Assembly (NCBI GenBank): GCA_023053685.1
Contig: JALIGW010000001.1
Coordinates: 161,250,547-161,314,546, forward strand
Reading direction: 5' to 3'
Source of the DNA: Diadophis punctatus similis
Taxonomy: Eukaryota; Chordata; Lepidosauria; Squamata; Dipsadidae
Length of the DNA: 64,000 nt
Part shown: positions 44,480-55,997 of the stretch, in pieces
Layout of the letters: each line of letters starts with the position of its first letter
Position numbering within the stretch: position 1 is the stretch's first letter
Translations under genes and position numbers: made by a program
Notes under the pieces: model-generated
What the model was told of the DNA's origin: nothing
Databases searched by the model: none
The model's input: only the letters and a program-made list of their open reading frames with translations

Positions 44480-46920
44480 ATGCAGGAAAGGGACTCCTCA
44501 AAGATGAAACGTAAAAGCAGATGATATAAGCTGATTTTGGAAGGTACTGTGGTAGACTTGACTGCGGAAAGAAGAAGTGGATGATTTGAGGATTTGAACA
44601 ACCATCCCTGATAGAGTGGTGGAGAGTGATTGCAGATGCTTCCTCCTGGGCATCAGAATTGTGAAGTTTCGTCTCTTCAAATTTGGGGACAAGTGGAATC
44701 TGGGAGAATGGTGATTCATAGAGATGCTTGAATATATTAAAGCAACTTGACAGAAGGAGATGTGGATGGAAAAGAATAGTAGATATGAAGTTATTTTGTC
44801 AAGACCAAGCACAGGAAGAATAAATAGGTTTGGTGGGGTTGGATGCTGAGGATGAGAAGAAATGGAGTAAGTTAAGCATCCCAATACGTTACCTAAAAGT
44901 AGGAGGTATAGGGAAGTAATGAAATAGAGAGGAGAAATAGTATTGAGATAGTGATGAAAAGATAATGTGGGAAGCAGAAATGTCATCCTAAAGAAGGGCG
45001 CATTGAAACTTGAGGCCAATCAATGCTTCCAACCTTCTAGATCTCATCTCGGCAACGAGGTAGTGGGGATTTAGTGAACTCTGAATTCCAACTCTGCCTG
45101 ATTTGATCATCTCTCCTTGTCTTGGGTTTGAGGGCAAACCTGGTACGTACAACAGAGCCTGGATAAGTGAGGAGGAGGTGTTAATACTATCTGAAATGTG
45201 TTCATCTGGTTACCAGGCACTGAACCAGCCATGACTTTAGGAAAAGGAAGGATGGATAAGTATCAGTAGTTATTCAGGAGACTCTGCAGGTGATAAGTGG
45301 CCACATAAATTTGCTAAATAAATACATAAAAATAGATATGTAAATAACTGGCTGTAAATTCTTACTCATAAGCTTAGCCTCAAGGAACAAATTGATGGTG
45401 TTGAAATTGCACTGGCCTTATTGCTGCACAGCTTCATTCCTGTCTGAGCTGCTGACCCTCATCATAGGGCTGGCATTGAAGTGACCACCCTTTTGGTTTT
45501 GAGAGATATCTTGAGGGGTGAATTCAGATATCTCATGGCTACTATGAACTTACAAACCTTGTCTTCCATGATGTCTCAGATGATGATGGGATCAACATAT
45601 TTCAGAGTAACTGAAATGTGACAGGAGACATTTTCCTCAATCCCTTGTCATAATCAGACCATTCTCTGATTTACCTGTCAGCCAGTGCCAATGACCTCTA
45701 TAGGGCCCATTTGATTGGCCCGCCCCAGGTGCATGGGGTGGGTTTGCAAAGATTACTTGGGGATTATTTCAAATTCTGCTCACTGTACCAAGGAAATACA
45801 GTGGTTTACCAAAGAGTTCCAGAATATTAAACTGCAGAAGAGATTATAAAGCTGCAGCCTACATTGTTGCTGATGAAGATGAATATGACTGAACACGGGG
45901 AAGAGCTCAAATTCTAGTCTACATTATAGCAAGAAATTCAGTGGAGTGAGGTTTCTTTCCCCTTATTGTATTTAGTAAAGTTGATCTGGCAGAAAATCAG
46001 GCCAAAAATTGAGTACTGGGCCGCCACTGTAATGAATTCATACAAAATCGAAAGGATGAAAGTGCTTATATTCATTCAGAGTTGGATGTTAGCTGGAGGA
46101 GAGTTGGCACAAGCTTTATTTAATGAGCTTATCTGGAATTGCTTTGACCCTATGGTTCCTAAAGGAATGGATAAGCTTAGTGTCCTGTCTGGTGTACGAC
46201 TTCTAAATTACACCCCTACTTTCACCTGCTTAGTAAAAACCTCCAGAAAAGTTACTTGAAACCGGGTTCAGGTAGTGCTTAATGCATTCTTGATCAAGAT
46301 GATTGTGTCACCAGCCAGTAGTGCATTCCCTCCTCAAGAAGCTATTGTTCAAACCTATTTTTCTGAATAACCAGTAGCCAGTCTTGAATCTTCTTTTCTG
46401 AAGAAAATTTGTTGAGAACTTGGTGAGGTTGCAACTGCAGAAAGCCCTGGATGAAATGGATTATGTATACCCTTTCAGTAGAGGTTATGTTCTAGGCATG
46501 GGATGGAAATCACATGGGTCACCCTTGTACTTGATTTTGGTGGGGCCACAATATTCCTTTTTGCAATCAGGGATTTCTTGAATTCATGGCCCCATGCACT
46601 CTACATAAGACTGCCTTTGAAGATCATTCAGCTTGTCCAGTTAGTTATGCACACATTCATTTTTGTAATACTACAGGAGTTGCATTGGTTGCTGATTAGA
46701 TTGGGGTACAATTCAAACTGCTGATTATCATTTTTAAAGCCCTATATGGTTCAAGGCCTGGATATCTCTGAGAGCACCTCAGAGATGGATTGAGGCTGCT
46801 TATCTAGGGAGAAGACTTGCTGAGGGTCCCAGAACTGAAGGAATGTCTGGACTGCTTTATTCCTATGAAGCTTTTTGAAGAAGCGCCGGGATTTGAACTG
46901 GTTGAGAACGAAATAATACT
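44480..46920 (+). repeat. Degraded interspersed-repeat-like block; LINE RT tail at 46665-46800
   Basis: Only the segment 46665-46800 is recognisable: it encodes LQELHWLLIRLGYNSN-like and FKALYGSRPGYL-like residues across shifts, the tail of a CR1/L2-type ORF2. The preceding 2 kb is moderately GC-balanced and gene-desert-like, and probably belongs to the same old element. A 173-codon minus-strand frame at 44498-45019 has no recognised family. Confidence 0.45.
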
Positions 46921-47379
46921 TAGTACAAAAGGCTGAGAGAAAAATTCTTGAATTTTAAAACTTTAAGGCTGAAGCTCAAATCTCCTGAGGTAAATGAAAA
47001 AGGGTAAAGTAAGGAGATTTCATTATAGAAATGGTTAGTTTATACTATTATGGAAAAGTAAAAAGTTGAGGTTTGATATTCTACTGCAACAGAGGGAGTC
47101 TGACTTTCCCCCCTTTTTCCCTCTCTTCTTCACTTCTCTTTCCCTTACCCCTCCCCTCTGTGTCCTACTATTTGCTTTTGTATTTTTGTATTTTATTCTA
47201 TAAAATAATAAAATGTTAAAATGAAAGAGTGGGCCTTCAGAGGAGCATTTGTGGATAACATGAAAGGACACAGTACCCCAGAGATACTCTGAGCTTAGAT
47301 GTTGTTAGTTATTCCTTATATCTCTTTTCTTACTGCTATAATTGTATTCTTTCTCTCTGCCTCTATCTCTTTCTCTCTC

Positions 47380-47815
47380 TGTATTTTATTTATTTATTTT
47401 TATTTAAAAGTTCTTATAGGCCGCCCAATCCCGTAGGACTCAGGGCGGTGTACAGCAGAGATAAGAACAATTAAAAAATGCAATAAAAACAATTTAAAAA
47501 ATTACAAAATTTAAAAAACCAGTCACCCATGAGGGAATAGGTGGAAGGTCTCTTTCACCCTGCCTGAAGGAAGAGCCATGTCTTCACAGCTTTGCGGAAG
47601 GCCAGTAGGGTGGGGATAATCTGGATCTCTGGTGGGAGTTGGTTCCAGAGAGACGGAGCTCCCACAGAGAAGGCTCTCCCCCATGGCCCCACCAACTGAC
47701 ATTGCTTGGTTGATGAGACCTGGAGGAGATCAACTCTGTGCGACCTAACTGGTCATAGGGAGGTATGCGGTAGGATGCGGTCCCGGAGGTAACCTGGCCC
47801 TGAGTATGTATGTTT
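47380..47815 (-). repeat. Non-LTR-derived repeat, minus strand
   Basis: GGCCGCCCAATCCCGTAGGA with AGGGCGGTGTACAGCAGAGA, then AGAGCCATGTCTTCACAGCT and CCAGAGAGACGGAGCTCCCA, is a block I recognise as a common squamate interspersed repeat, probably LINE-related. Family not certain. Confidence 0.45.
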
Positions 47816-47825
47816 GCATGTGTAT

Positions 47826-48010
47826 CAGGGGTGGGTTCCACTTACCTTCACCACCGGTTCGCATTGCGATGATTGGCGCTCGCGCGCTTGCTCCACTTGC
47901 GCACGCGTGTGTGTACCCTTGTGCAATTTGGCTTCTGTACATGCTCAGAAGCAGGAATCAACCCGAAACACAGCTGAGGTTGTGAATTTTTGATGGTGTG
48001 AATGATGGCT
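47826..48010. mobile_element. hAT-like MITE fragment
   Basis: CAGGGGTGGGTTCCACTTACC followed by CACCACCGGTTCGC is the left end of the ACCGGTAGC family, with the palindromic GGCTTCTGTACATGCTCAGA decayed. The right end is lost. Confidence 0.6.
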
Positions 48011-48556
48011 TGGAGGGTCAAGAAGAGGAGAAGTTGAGAGAAGCAGTTTGAAGTCTAGAAAGAAGGAATCTGATGGGAGAGGGAGAGGAGAAATATTACC
48101 CAAGACTCTGTGTCAAGGCAATTACAGTGAGCTTATTTGCCAAGGGAGCAGTTACAGTTGGCTGTTTAAACTTGTAATGGCCTTTAAAAATATTCTGCAC
48201 CTCTAAGGTGGCTCATTCAATAGCCCAATGTGTTTAAAGTTGTTTCTGTTACTCTTCATTGCCTGTTTGCTGTTTCTTAATAAAGTAAATAAAATTCTAC
48301 CAGGTTCTTACTTGAAAGTGGCTTTCTCCCCTTAGTCAGTACCTCTAAAAGGCGGAGAAATTGCTCTTATTGCTCTTAAATTTCAGCCAGTTAAGACCAC
48401 CTACCCTCTTTCAGGATAATCCATTCCATTCTAACACACACACACACACCCATTTGCTCCTGAAACTATCACTAAATGTAACTGCTTCTTATGAGAGATT
48501 TTTAATGGATAAGGAAAGGCACTTTGTGAACATTTGTGCTACATAAGCAGCCTCCA

Positions 48557-48777
<221 letters not shown>

Positions 48778-48898
48778 ATAATGTTACCAGAAATAACTGT
48801 CCCTTTTAAAACTTGGAAAAATTTGAATGAAGTTGCCAGGAGAAATTTATTTACTGATGCTGCCGATCATAATTTTTTTCTCATAATTTTTTTCCTAG

Positions 48899-49082
48899 TC
48901 TTTCAGGATGTTCATGTGATGATATTTATTGGGTTTGGTTTCCTGATGACCTTCCTGAAAAAATATGGCTTCAGCAGTGTTGGCATCAACTTACTCATTG
49001 CTGCCTTGGGCCTTCAGTGGGGTATCCTCTTACAAGGATTTTGGCACATGGAATCAAATAATGTCCATAATACCATTGAAAG
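48899..49082 (+). CDS. RHAG: RHAG exon 2
   Basis: Encodes transmembrane segments 2-3 of RhAG. The acceptor TTTCCTAG (48891-48898) is followed by [20 protein letters not shown] and [20 protein letters not shown], almost identical to other vertebrate RhAG proteins; the donor is AG then GTAAGG at 49083. The 184-nt length gives 2 + 60 codons + 2, so it joins in phase with exons 1 and 3. The residues equivalent to human Ile61 and Phe65, whose substitution causes overhydrated stomatocytosis, are conserved (residues 52 and 56 here). Identification as RHAG rather than RHBG, RHCG or RHCE rests on the [13 protein letters not shown] core. Confidence 0.95.
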
Positions 49083-51034
49083 GTAAGGAGCATCCCTGGA
49101 AAGCACAAGAGACTTGAATATTAAGATTGGTTACCAAGAGTTTCCTACAAGTGAATTTCTAGTAGAATTCCCAGAAGTGTTGTGCTACAGACAGCACGGT
49201 GGTATAAATCATAGTGAGCTAGAGATGGTGAATGGTGAAAGATTGGCAAGTATGTTGGCTTTAAAAACACTATGTCCCATACCAACTTCTTCAGATGTTC
49301 AGTCCTTCTAAGGATTTTTAGACTTATTTCCTCCATCTGAGATAGAATCTGTGATATCTAAAGAAATTGAGAAACCCTAGTTAAGGAACACATTTTCTAA
49401 AGAAATATTCCTTCTTCTTGGCTTTTAGCAAGGTTAGGAACCTCTGACTCCTCAGACTTTACTGTATTGAATTATATCTTCTAGAAGCCATAGCAAGGGT
49501 TACTACAAGTTGTACTTCTGTAATATCAGGAAGGCCTTAAAATTCACCACCCCTAATTTAAACACTAAGTAGGTAAACAAGCAAATAAACAGACAATGAA
49601 TAATATTTTTAAAACAACACTAGTATTATGTAGCACATTTTAAGCCTTTCCTTGGTTTGGCTACGGCCCAATTGTTTCATTAGACTTTATTGTTTAGAAA
49701 TTTCAGTAATGAATGAAACTGTATATCCTGACTATGCCCATGGGCAGAGAATTTCGATTGGTAATTTAGCAGTTCACACCTTATTGATTGCAGCTTATCT
49801 TTCCTCCTCCTTGAGCCAATGCGTACCCTTCACTAGGTCCACAATTTCAACCTGTCACTTTTGTGGGGTGGACAAATTGTTCTGTTCAGATCTGTAATTT
49901 GTGAAAATGAATCTCGCAACTCTCCCCTCCTTTACTTTTACTTTCCAGAAAACTAGTGAGAGTCCCTTCTGAAATGCTTCCCACACCTCTTTTGTTTCTG
50001 TGGGCTGAGATAACTCTCCCATGATGGTTCGCCTAGTCTGCAGCTCTTCTGCCTATCTCTCCAGATCATTCCCATGAACCAGTACAAGGTCAGGGAAGGG
50101 GTTCAGCCCTAAGGGTGGCTTTTGCATCCCATAATGTTTTGGAAAGAACTAAAATATTTCCCCCGCATTTCACATGAGACTTCACAATAACATTAAAGAG
50201 TAAATAGGTCTTCCAGCATTGATTCATATGTTAATTCGTGATAATGGTTTGAATAGTTTTGTGCAATATGGTAGTAATGAATTGAAATTTTTAAAAAGTA
50301 TAAAATATATGAAAGAGTATATTTCTTCAATCAGCAGCTAAAATTAGTTTCACTTGGGGGTGTCTATTATGTATTCTAATCCGATTGTCTGAACTTCCTG
50401 AAATGTTGGTCCTTTTTTATTTTATTTTTGGAGTCCAAATCTATCACTGCTGAAAGGAGTGTAAATGGTATCTTTCCTCAAGGAGGTGCTATGTTCATTG
50501 AACTTCAACAATGTTTTTGCTAAAAGAAAAGCAAATCCGTTGCCAGGAAAAAATATTTTCTGAAACTGAAAATGCAGGATGCAGTTCCCTCCAGCTAGTA
50601 ATTTCATTGTTATGACTATCACATACATTAGCAATAGGCATTGGTATACACCAATTTCTTATCTTTGACTATTTCATGCACTTTTTAAAAGCAAGATATT
50701 TCTTTCTAGTGTTGTGATCATCAATGTAATATTGATTCTGTCACATCATGTAAGAAAAAAAACTTGCCTAATTTTCTAAATTAAAAACATCAGCCAACCC
50801 TTTCTGCATGTCCAGATAAGGGCATTCTTAGTTTATACAAAACTTCTCCTGAAGTTAATTATTGGAAGGTGGTACACACTATTCAGTATTCTGCAATAAA
50901 GTTCCAGTGAATAAAAAGAGTTGCAGACATTTCAGGGCCTCATTTTTCTAAAGACAATGAAATAGAGAAAATTCTGCCCCAGATTATTTGCAATGATTAA
51001 AAACCTGTTTCAATAAGGTATTAGAGTCTTGTCA

Positions 51035-51187
51035 TCATATTGCCCTCAACAATTTGGGTCCTCATTTTACTAACCTCAGAAGGATGGAATGTTGAGTCAG
51101 CCTTGAGCCGGTAAGGATCAAACTCCTGGCAGTGGGCAGAGCCAGTCTGCAATACTGCATTCTAACCACTGCGCCATCACGGCTCTT
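51035..51187 (-). repeat. tRNA-derived SINE (GGTGGCGCAGTGG type), minus strand
   Basis: AGAGCCGTGATGGCGCAGTGG reads from the right on the minus strand, with the TGAGTCAGCCTTGAGCCGGT body complement. The tail is truncated. Confidence 0.8.
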
Positions 51188-51477
51188 TAAATGTAAATTC
51201 CAAGGCGGAGAAGCAGTTTATAAGAGAAATGCAGAAAGAGAATAAAAAGAGAAAGAAGGCAATTCTGTACTTCTTATAATAACTCGTTTTGGCATCCAAA
51301 CTTTCTTATCGTCAAATTGCTCATTATTTATTCAGAAAGTATTATTTACACATCTTCTTATGGCTTTAATACACCATCAGATAATGAATAGGAGCAAGAG
51401 TACTCATCCTATGCTCCTTACCCAGCAATAATACTGAGTCAACAACTGTTTTTAATTTGGATTCAGACCAGGAACTG

Positions 51478-51845
51478 GGTATGTTTAATGAAAAAGAAGG
51501 ACTAGGGGAGACATAATAGCAGCGTTCCAATATCTCAGGGGCTGCCACAAAGAAGAGGGAGTCAAGCTATTCTCCAAAGCACCTGAGGGTAGGACAAGAA
51601 GCAATGGGTGGAAACTAAACAAGGAGAGAAGCAACTTAGAACTAAGGAGAAATTTCCTGACAGTTAGAACAATTAATCAGTGGAACAGCTTGCCTCCAGA
51701 AGTTGTGAATGCTCCAACACTGGAAGTCTTTAAGAAAAAATAGGACAACCATTTGTCTGAAATGGTATAGGGTTTCCTGCCTAAGCAGGGGGTTGGACTA
51801 GAAGACCTCCAAGGTCCTTTCCAACTCTATTATTCTATATTCTAG
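51478..51845 (+). mobile_element. CR1 LINE 3' end
   Basis: GGAGACATAATAGCAGCGTT, GGGGCTGCCACAAAGAAGAG and ATTTCCTGACAGTTAGAACA follow the CR1 RT tail. It ends with GGTTGGACTAGAAGACCTCC and a short ATTCTATATTCTA tail. Confidence 0.88.
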
Positions 51846-52380
51846 TTGTTGAGAAAACTGGAATCTAAGGCCAGCATCAGAAAATAAAGCAGTATAAAGA
51901 CATCTAGAGCTAGCAAGCTCGACTTAAGGAGCATCCTGCTAATTGAAATCACAGTAGATATGTAGGATGCCACCTGGGCTTGGAAAAGTAACTAGGACAA
52001 TATTGACACACCAGGGTTTTCATGATTCTCTGTCTTAGAATACACAATTACAAAACTTTCCTGAAAGCAGAATTCATTCATTAAGTTTTAGCTCCTCTTT
52101 TCTTTCTCTGCACCTCCGGTTGAGTTTACTTGTATGTCAATCAATATATTCAGTCAATGAACAGCAAAGATACGAAATTTATCACTTTGAGAAAATACAA
52201 ATGGATTTGTTATGATCTTAAAACAAATAAAAGCAGTAATTGATGAAGCCAGGACAACTATTTTAAATAAAAACATGAATAAATAACATTTATTTTGCAT
52301 CTTTATGTGCTTTATTAATAGTCACTATCTGAATACATATATAACCTATATGTTTTTATTTTTTCTCATTAAATCAAAAG

Positions 52381-52531
52381 TATGATAAATGCAGACTTTA
52401 GCACAGCAGCTGTCCTGATCTCATTTGGAGCCATCCTGGGGAAAACAAGTCCAGTTCAGATGCTGATTTTAACAATATTTGAAATTACCATATTTGTATG
52501 CAATGAACATCTTGTGGTGAATGTGCTAAAG
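52381..52531 (+). CDS. RHAG: RHAG exon 3
   Basis: Encodes the next part of the RhAG membrane domain. The exon begins with one base completing a Ser codon and then reads [20 protein letters not shown] and [20 protein letters not shown] to a donor (AAAG then GTAGGA) at 52532. Its 151-nt length equals the usual RH-family exon 3 length, and exons 1-3 total 465 nt, exactly 155 codons. The NADFSxAxVLISFGAxLGKTSP block is highly conserved in RhAG. Exon 4 and beyond are not in the window, so the gene is cut by the right edge. Confidence 0.95.
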
Positions 52532-52724
52532 GTAGGAATTTTCTGGCTTCTATTTTACTGTGATCTACATGTCATTTTATAAGGGGACCCTGTCTTCTAG
52601 GTCACCTTTTTATTTTTGGTATGTTGGGCTTTAAGACCTTCTCTGACAATGACTGCCTTCTTTTCTGTCTTGCTTTGGATGAACATTTTGATTTGAGTGC
52701 TGCATTATATTTCCATGAAAAGGA

Positions 52725-52994
52725 AATGAGACGTTGTCTTCTTGCTGAACGTCCATTCTCGTAGGGTGGAGCTAGCCTCCAAGATTGGGAATGACACATT
52801 CTACAGCCAATTAGGACTGAGTCTGGAAACCTATAAAAGCCAAATGCCCCTGATACTCCCCCTCTTGAGACGAAGTACCAGACCAGACTGCTGTGTACTC
52901 CCTAAACGGACTCCACACCCTCCAGAAGGGCGGGACTTGGAGGCTAGCTCCACCCTACGAGAATGGACGTTCAGCAAGAAGACAACGTCTCATT
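52725..52994. repeat. Perfect 59-bp inverted repeat at the DIRS 3' end
   Basis: 52725-52783 and 52936-52994 are exact reverse complements by eye, around a 152-bp spacer. The right arm forms half of the internal complementary region, so the left arm marks the true DIRS 3' terminus. Confidence 0.93.
52764..52866. repeat. DIRS left (3') inverted terminal repeat
   Basis: 103 bp from GGGTGGAGCTAGCC to CTCCCCCTCTT, identical by eye to the reverse complement of 63221-63323. It includes a TATAAAA box at 52832-52838 on the plus strand, pointing into the element and in the RHAG sense direction. Confidence 0.93.
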
Positions 52995-53029
52995 CTCCAT
53001 AGTGGGTGGAGCTAGCCTCCAAGATTGGG
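52936..53029. repeat. DIRS internal complementary region
   Basis: The left part (52936-52994) is complementary to the element's 3' terminus. The right part (52992-53029, ATTCTCCATAGTGGGTGG and onward) is complementary to its 5' terminus at 63298-63335. The two parts overlap at the trinucleotide ATT (AAT on the other strand), matching the AAT at each outer boundary. This region templates end joining of the circular intermediate in the accepted DIRS model. Confidence 0.9.
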
Positions 53030-53050
53030 ACATGCCAAAGCAGTACATCC

Positions 53051-54136
53051 CTAGGGGGGGCCCTCAGAGTCCAAGTCGGAAACCCCCGGTCGCACCGCCG
53101 CTAGCAAAATGCGACGGCCAAAGTCTGCCTCAGCCGAGGCGAATCTGTCCAGTCTATAGTGTCTGATGAACGGAGTCGGAGAGGTCCACGTGGCCGCCCG
53201 ACACACCTCCTCAAGGGAAGCAGACACAGACCACGCCGCCGTGGTTGCCGCGCTTCGCGTGGAGTGGGCCGTGACCCGGTCCGGACAGGGTAAGCCCTCC
53301 GTACGATACGCCGAAGCAATAACAGCCCGTATCCAGCGTCCCACCATGGCCGTGGAGGCCTTTCGTCCCCTGGATGCTGACGAGAGGCCGATGAAGAGGG
53401 CTTCAGAACGACGGAATTCCGCCGTACGCTGAAGATATACCTCCAGCGTTCAACGAACGTCGAGCAAGGAGAGGTCGTCCTCCGAGTCCTGCGAGGAACC
53501 CGGGCAGAAGGCGGGGAGCACGAGCTCCTGAGCACAGTGAAAACGGGTGTTCACCTTTGGGATAAACGCTGGGTCCAACCGGAGAATGACCCTGTCAGGG
53601 CAGAAACGGCACAAGTCTGGCCGGGCCGAAAGGGCCGCCAGTTCCGAAATGCGACGCGCCGAGGTGATGGCGACTAAAAACACCGCCTTCTCCATCAAGT
53701 GTTGAAGAGACGTAGTCGTCAGCAGTTCATAAGGCGTCCTGGTCAGGGAAAGAAGCACCGTGTGGAGGTCCCACGTAGGATAACGGTGGACCATCGGCGG
53801 AGAGATGTTGGACGCCGCCCGCATGAAGCGGAGTATCAAGGCGTGCTGGGACAAGGGATGTGTCCCGTGTCCCGACAATACAGTTGAGAGCGCGGCCACT
53901 TGGCGCCTCAGGGTGGCGGGCGCCAGACCCCTGTTCAGACCTGACTGGAGGAATAGAAGGACCTGCATGATCGAGAGGTCTAGTGGGCAGACCTTTCTCG
54001 CGGCGCACCACTCACAAAACGTCCGCCAGGTGGAATTGTAAATGCGGACCGTGGACGCCCGTCGGGATAGCAGGAGAGTCTGGATGACCTCCTCAGGCAC
54101 TCCGCGAGCCGTCAGAGTGCGCCGCTCAAGCGCCAG
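53051..54136 (-). pseudogene. DIRS tyrosine recombinase, interrupted by one TGA
   Basis: The enzyme would integrate the circular DNA intermediate. On the minus strand the frame carries an N-terminal SAM-like region (RRASTVRIYNSTWRTFCEWC) and the first catalytic Arg in ITSARRISELAAL (about 53656). After the stop come the HSTR box (H-x-x-R, 53266-53255) and the Tyr in RHYRLD (53158-53156), so the R-H-R-Y set is complete in sequence. A TGA at 53452-53450 lies between the first Arg and the HxxR box in the same frame, and removes the catalytic tyrosine unless read through. A CGA to TGA change at a CpG would explain it. The frame ends naturally at 53051. The same frame stays open upstream to 55078, overlapping RT, but lacks an ATG, so the true start is uncertain. 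Confidence 0.85.
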
Positions 54137-55749
54137 GCGGTCAGTTGGTACCAGTGCGGGTCCGGGTGCCGCACCGACCCCTGGGACAGCGACGACTCTG
54201 TCGGAGGGATCCTCCACGGTGGTTCGACGGAAAGGGATCGGAGGTCCGCGAACCAGGTCCTCCGCGGCCAGTGCGGGGCTAGAAGTATGATTTCCGCCCT
54301 CTCCTGAAGGATCTTGCGTATCACCTGCGGGATGATTGACAGGGGCGGAAAGGCGTACAGTAGGCCCTTCGGCCAAGGGCAGCGAAGGGCATCTATCCCC
54401 TCCGCACCGTGGTTCTGGTAACGGCAAAAGAAGCGTGGTAACTTCGCATTCTGTGGGGTTGCGAATAGATCGACGAGGGGCCGACCGAACCGGATGGTCA
54501 CTTCGTAGAACAGGTCGTGATCGAGGCTCCACTCCGTGGAGTCCACCTCGTGTCTGCTGAGCCAATCCGCCGTCAGATTGGCCGTCCCCGAGATGTGTTC
54601 TGATCTGAGGGATGCCAGATGTTGTTCGGCCCAGAGACCGAGCGCTTTGGCCTCCGCCATTAGCTGGAGAGACACCGTGCCCCCTTGCCGGTTGATGTGC
54701 GCCTTCGACGTCACGTTGTCGGTCAGAAGGAGCACATGTTGGCCGGACAAGAGGGACCGGAACTGCTGAAGGGCCAGGAAAGCCGCCCGGAGCTCCAGGA
54801 GATTGATGCTGAGATGCGTCTCCGCCTCGGACCAAGTGCCCTGGGCCATGTGCGGCCCGGAATGAGCCCCCCATCCCCGAAGGCTGGCATCGGTGGTCAC
54901 CGTGGTGCGTCGAGGCTCGTGGAATTCGGTGCCCTTGGAGAGCGCCCTGGACTGCCACCAGAGGAGGGAGGCTCGAGCCGACGGAGGCAGGCGGACCTTC
55001 GATGGTGATGCGCTGCGATTGGTCCGCTGAAAAGGCAAGAGAAACCATTGGAGCTCTGGGGTATGTAACTGAGCCCAAGGGGTGACATGGATAGCCGATA
55101 TCATTTTGCCCAACAGCGAGGACAAGGTGCTCAGGGGGACCCTGTCCAGCCGGAGCACCTGCCCTGCGAGGTCGGACAGGCTGGCCTGCCGTTCCCGGGA
55201 CAGATAGACCCTGCCCTCCCTGGAATCAATGGTAGTGCCCAGGTGAAGGATCCTGTGAGAGGGGTCCAGCTGGCTCTTCTCCAGGTTCACCGAGAACCCA
55301 TGCGAGCGGAGAGCCTCCAGGGTCATCTGGACATCTAGAGAGGCCTGCTCGACCGTGGACGACTGGATGAGAATGTCGTCCAGATAGCACTGAAGGTGAA
55401 TGGGCACGGACCGTAAGTGCGCCGCTAGAGCCGCCAAAATTTTCGTAAAGACCCTGGGGGCTGAGGACAGGCCGAAGGGGAGCGCCGTATACTGGTAGTG
55501 TTCGTCCAGGTAGCAAAATCGGAGGTATTGCTGGTGGGCGGGGAGGATCGGCATGTGGAGGTAGGCCTCCGTGAGATCAATGGACGTCATGAGATCGCCC
55601 GGGTGAACGCCGGTAAGGATAGACTGCAAGGTAGTCATTTTAAACTTTTTGTAACGCAAGTATTTATTTAACCGTTTAAGATCAAGCACCGCTCTCCATC
55701 CCCCCGAGGACTTCTGAACGAGGAACAGGATCGAATAAAAACCCCGGCA
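54112..55749 (-). pseudogene. DIRS reverse transcriptase / RNase H / methylase-like region
   Basis: Copies the element RNA into DNA. In minus-strand order: SSGGWRAVLDLKRLNKYL, the first catalytic Asp in MTSIDLTEAYLHMP, ALPFGLSSAPRVFTK, the active site CYLDDILIQ, then RNase H motifs TTDASLRGWGA, NLLELRAAFLAL, LLTDNVTSKAHIN and TADWLSRH. The conserved tail VDLFATPQNAKLPRFF to LYAFPPLSIIPQVIRKI, often annotated as methyltransferase-like in DIRS, follows. The frame is open from 55749 to the stop at 54112. Homology continues upstream (LLEIDAISRVPVDQ, to about 55900) across an in-frame TGA at 55752-55750, so the N-terminal part is cut off. It overlaps the recombinase frame by a short stretch, as is common in DIRS. 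Confidence 0.88.
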
Positions 55750-55997
55750 TCACTGATCCACTGGCACCCGGGAGATTGCATCGATCTCGAGTAGGTGCTG
55801 TATAGCAGCCAGCATGAGAGACCGCTTACGGGGGTTGGAAGAGCGGGGACACCTCAGGAAGAAACTTGGAGGGGTGGAAATAAGGTCTAAGGAAAGACCG
55901 GAACTCACGGTCTCACGGACCCACTGATCCGTTGAGATGGACTCCCACCGCCTAGCGAAAAAACGTAGGCGGCCCCCAATGGGAGGACCGGTATCGC

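Larger units (their letters stand above)
49083..52380 (+). other. RHAG: RHAG intron 2
   Basis: A 3.3-kb intron containing a minus-strand SINE (51035-51187) and a CR1 3' fragment (51478-51845). The remainder shows nothing recognised. The acceptor is AAATCAAAAG at 52371-52380, a weak pyrimidine context, but phase and conservation fix it. Confidence 0.85.

Noticed and set aside
44498..45019. 173-codon minus-strand hydrophobic frame
   Set aside because: No known family, no splice or promoter signals, and it lies in repeat-like RHAG intron sequence.
54685..55338. Plus-strand frames antisense to the DIRS RT/recombinase region
   Set aside because: They are shadows of the minus-strand coding region. 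All recognisable motifs are on the minus strand.
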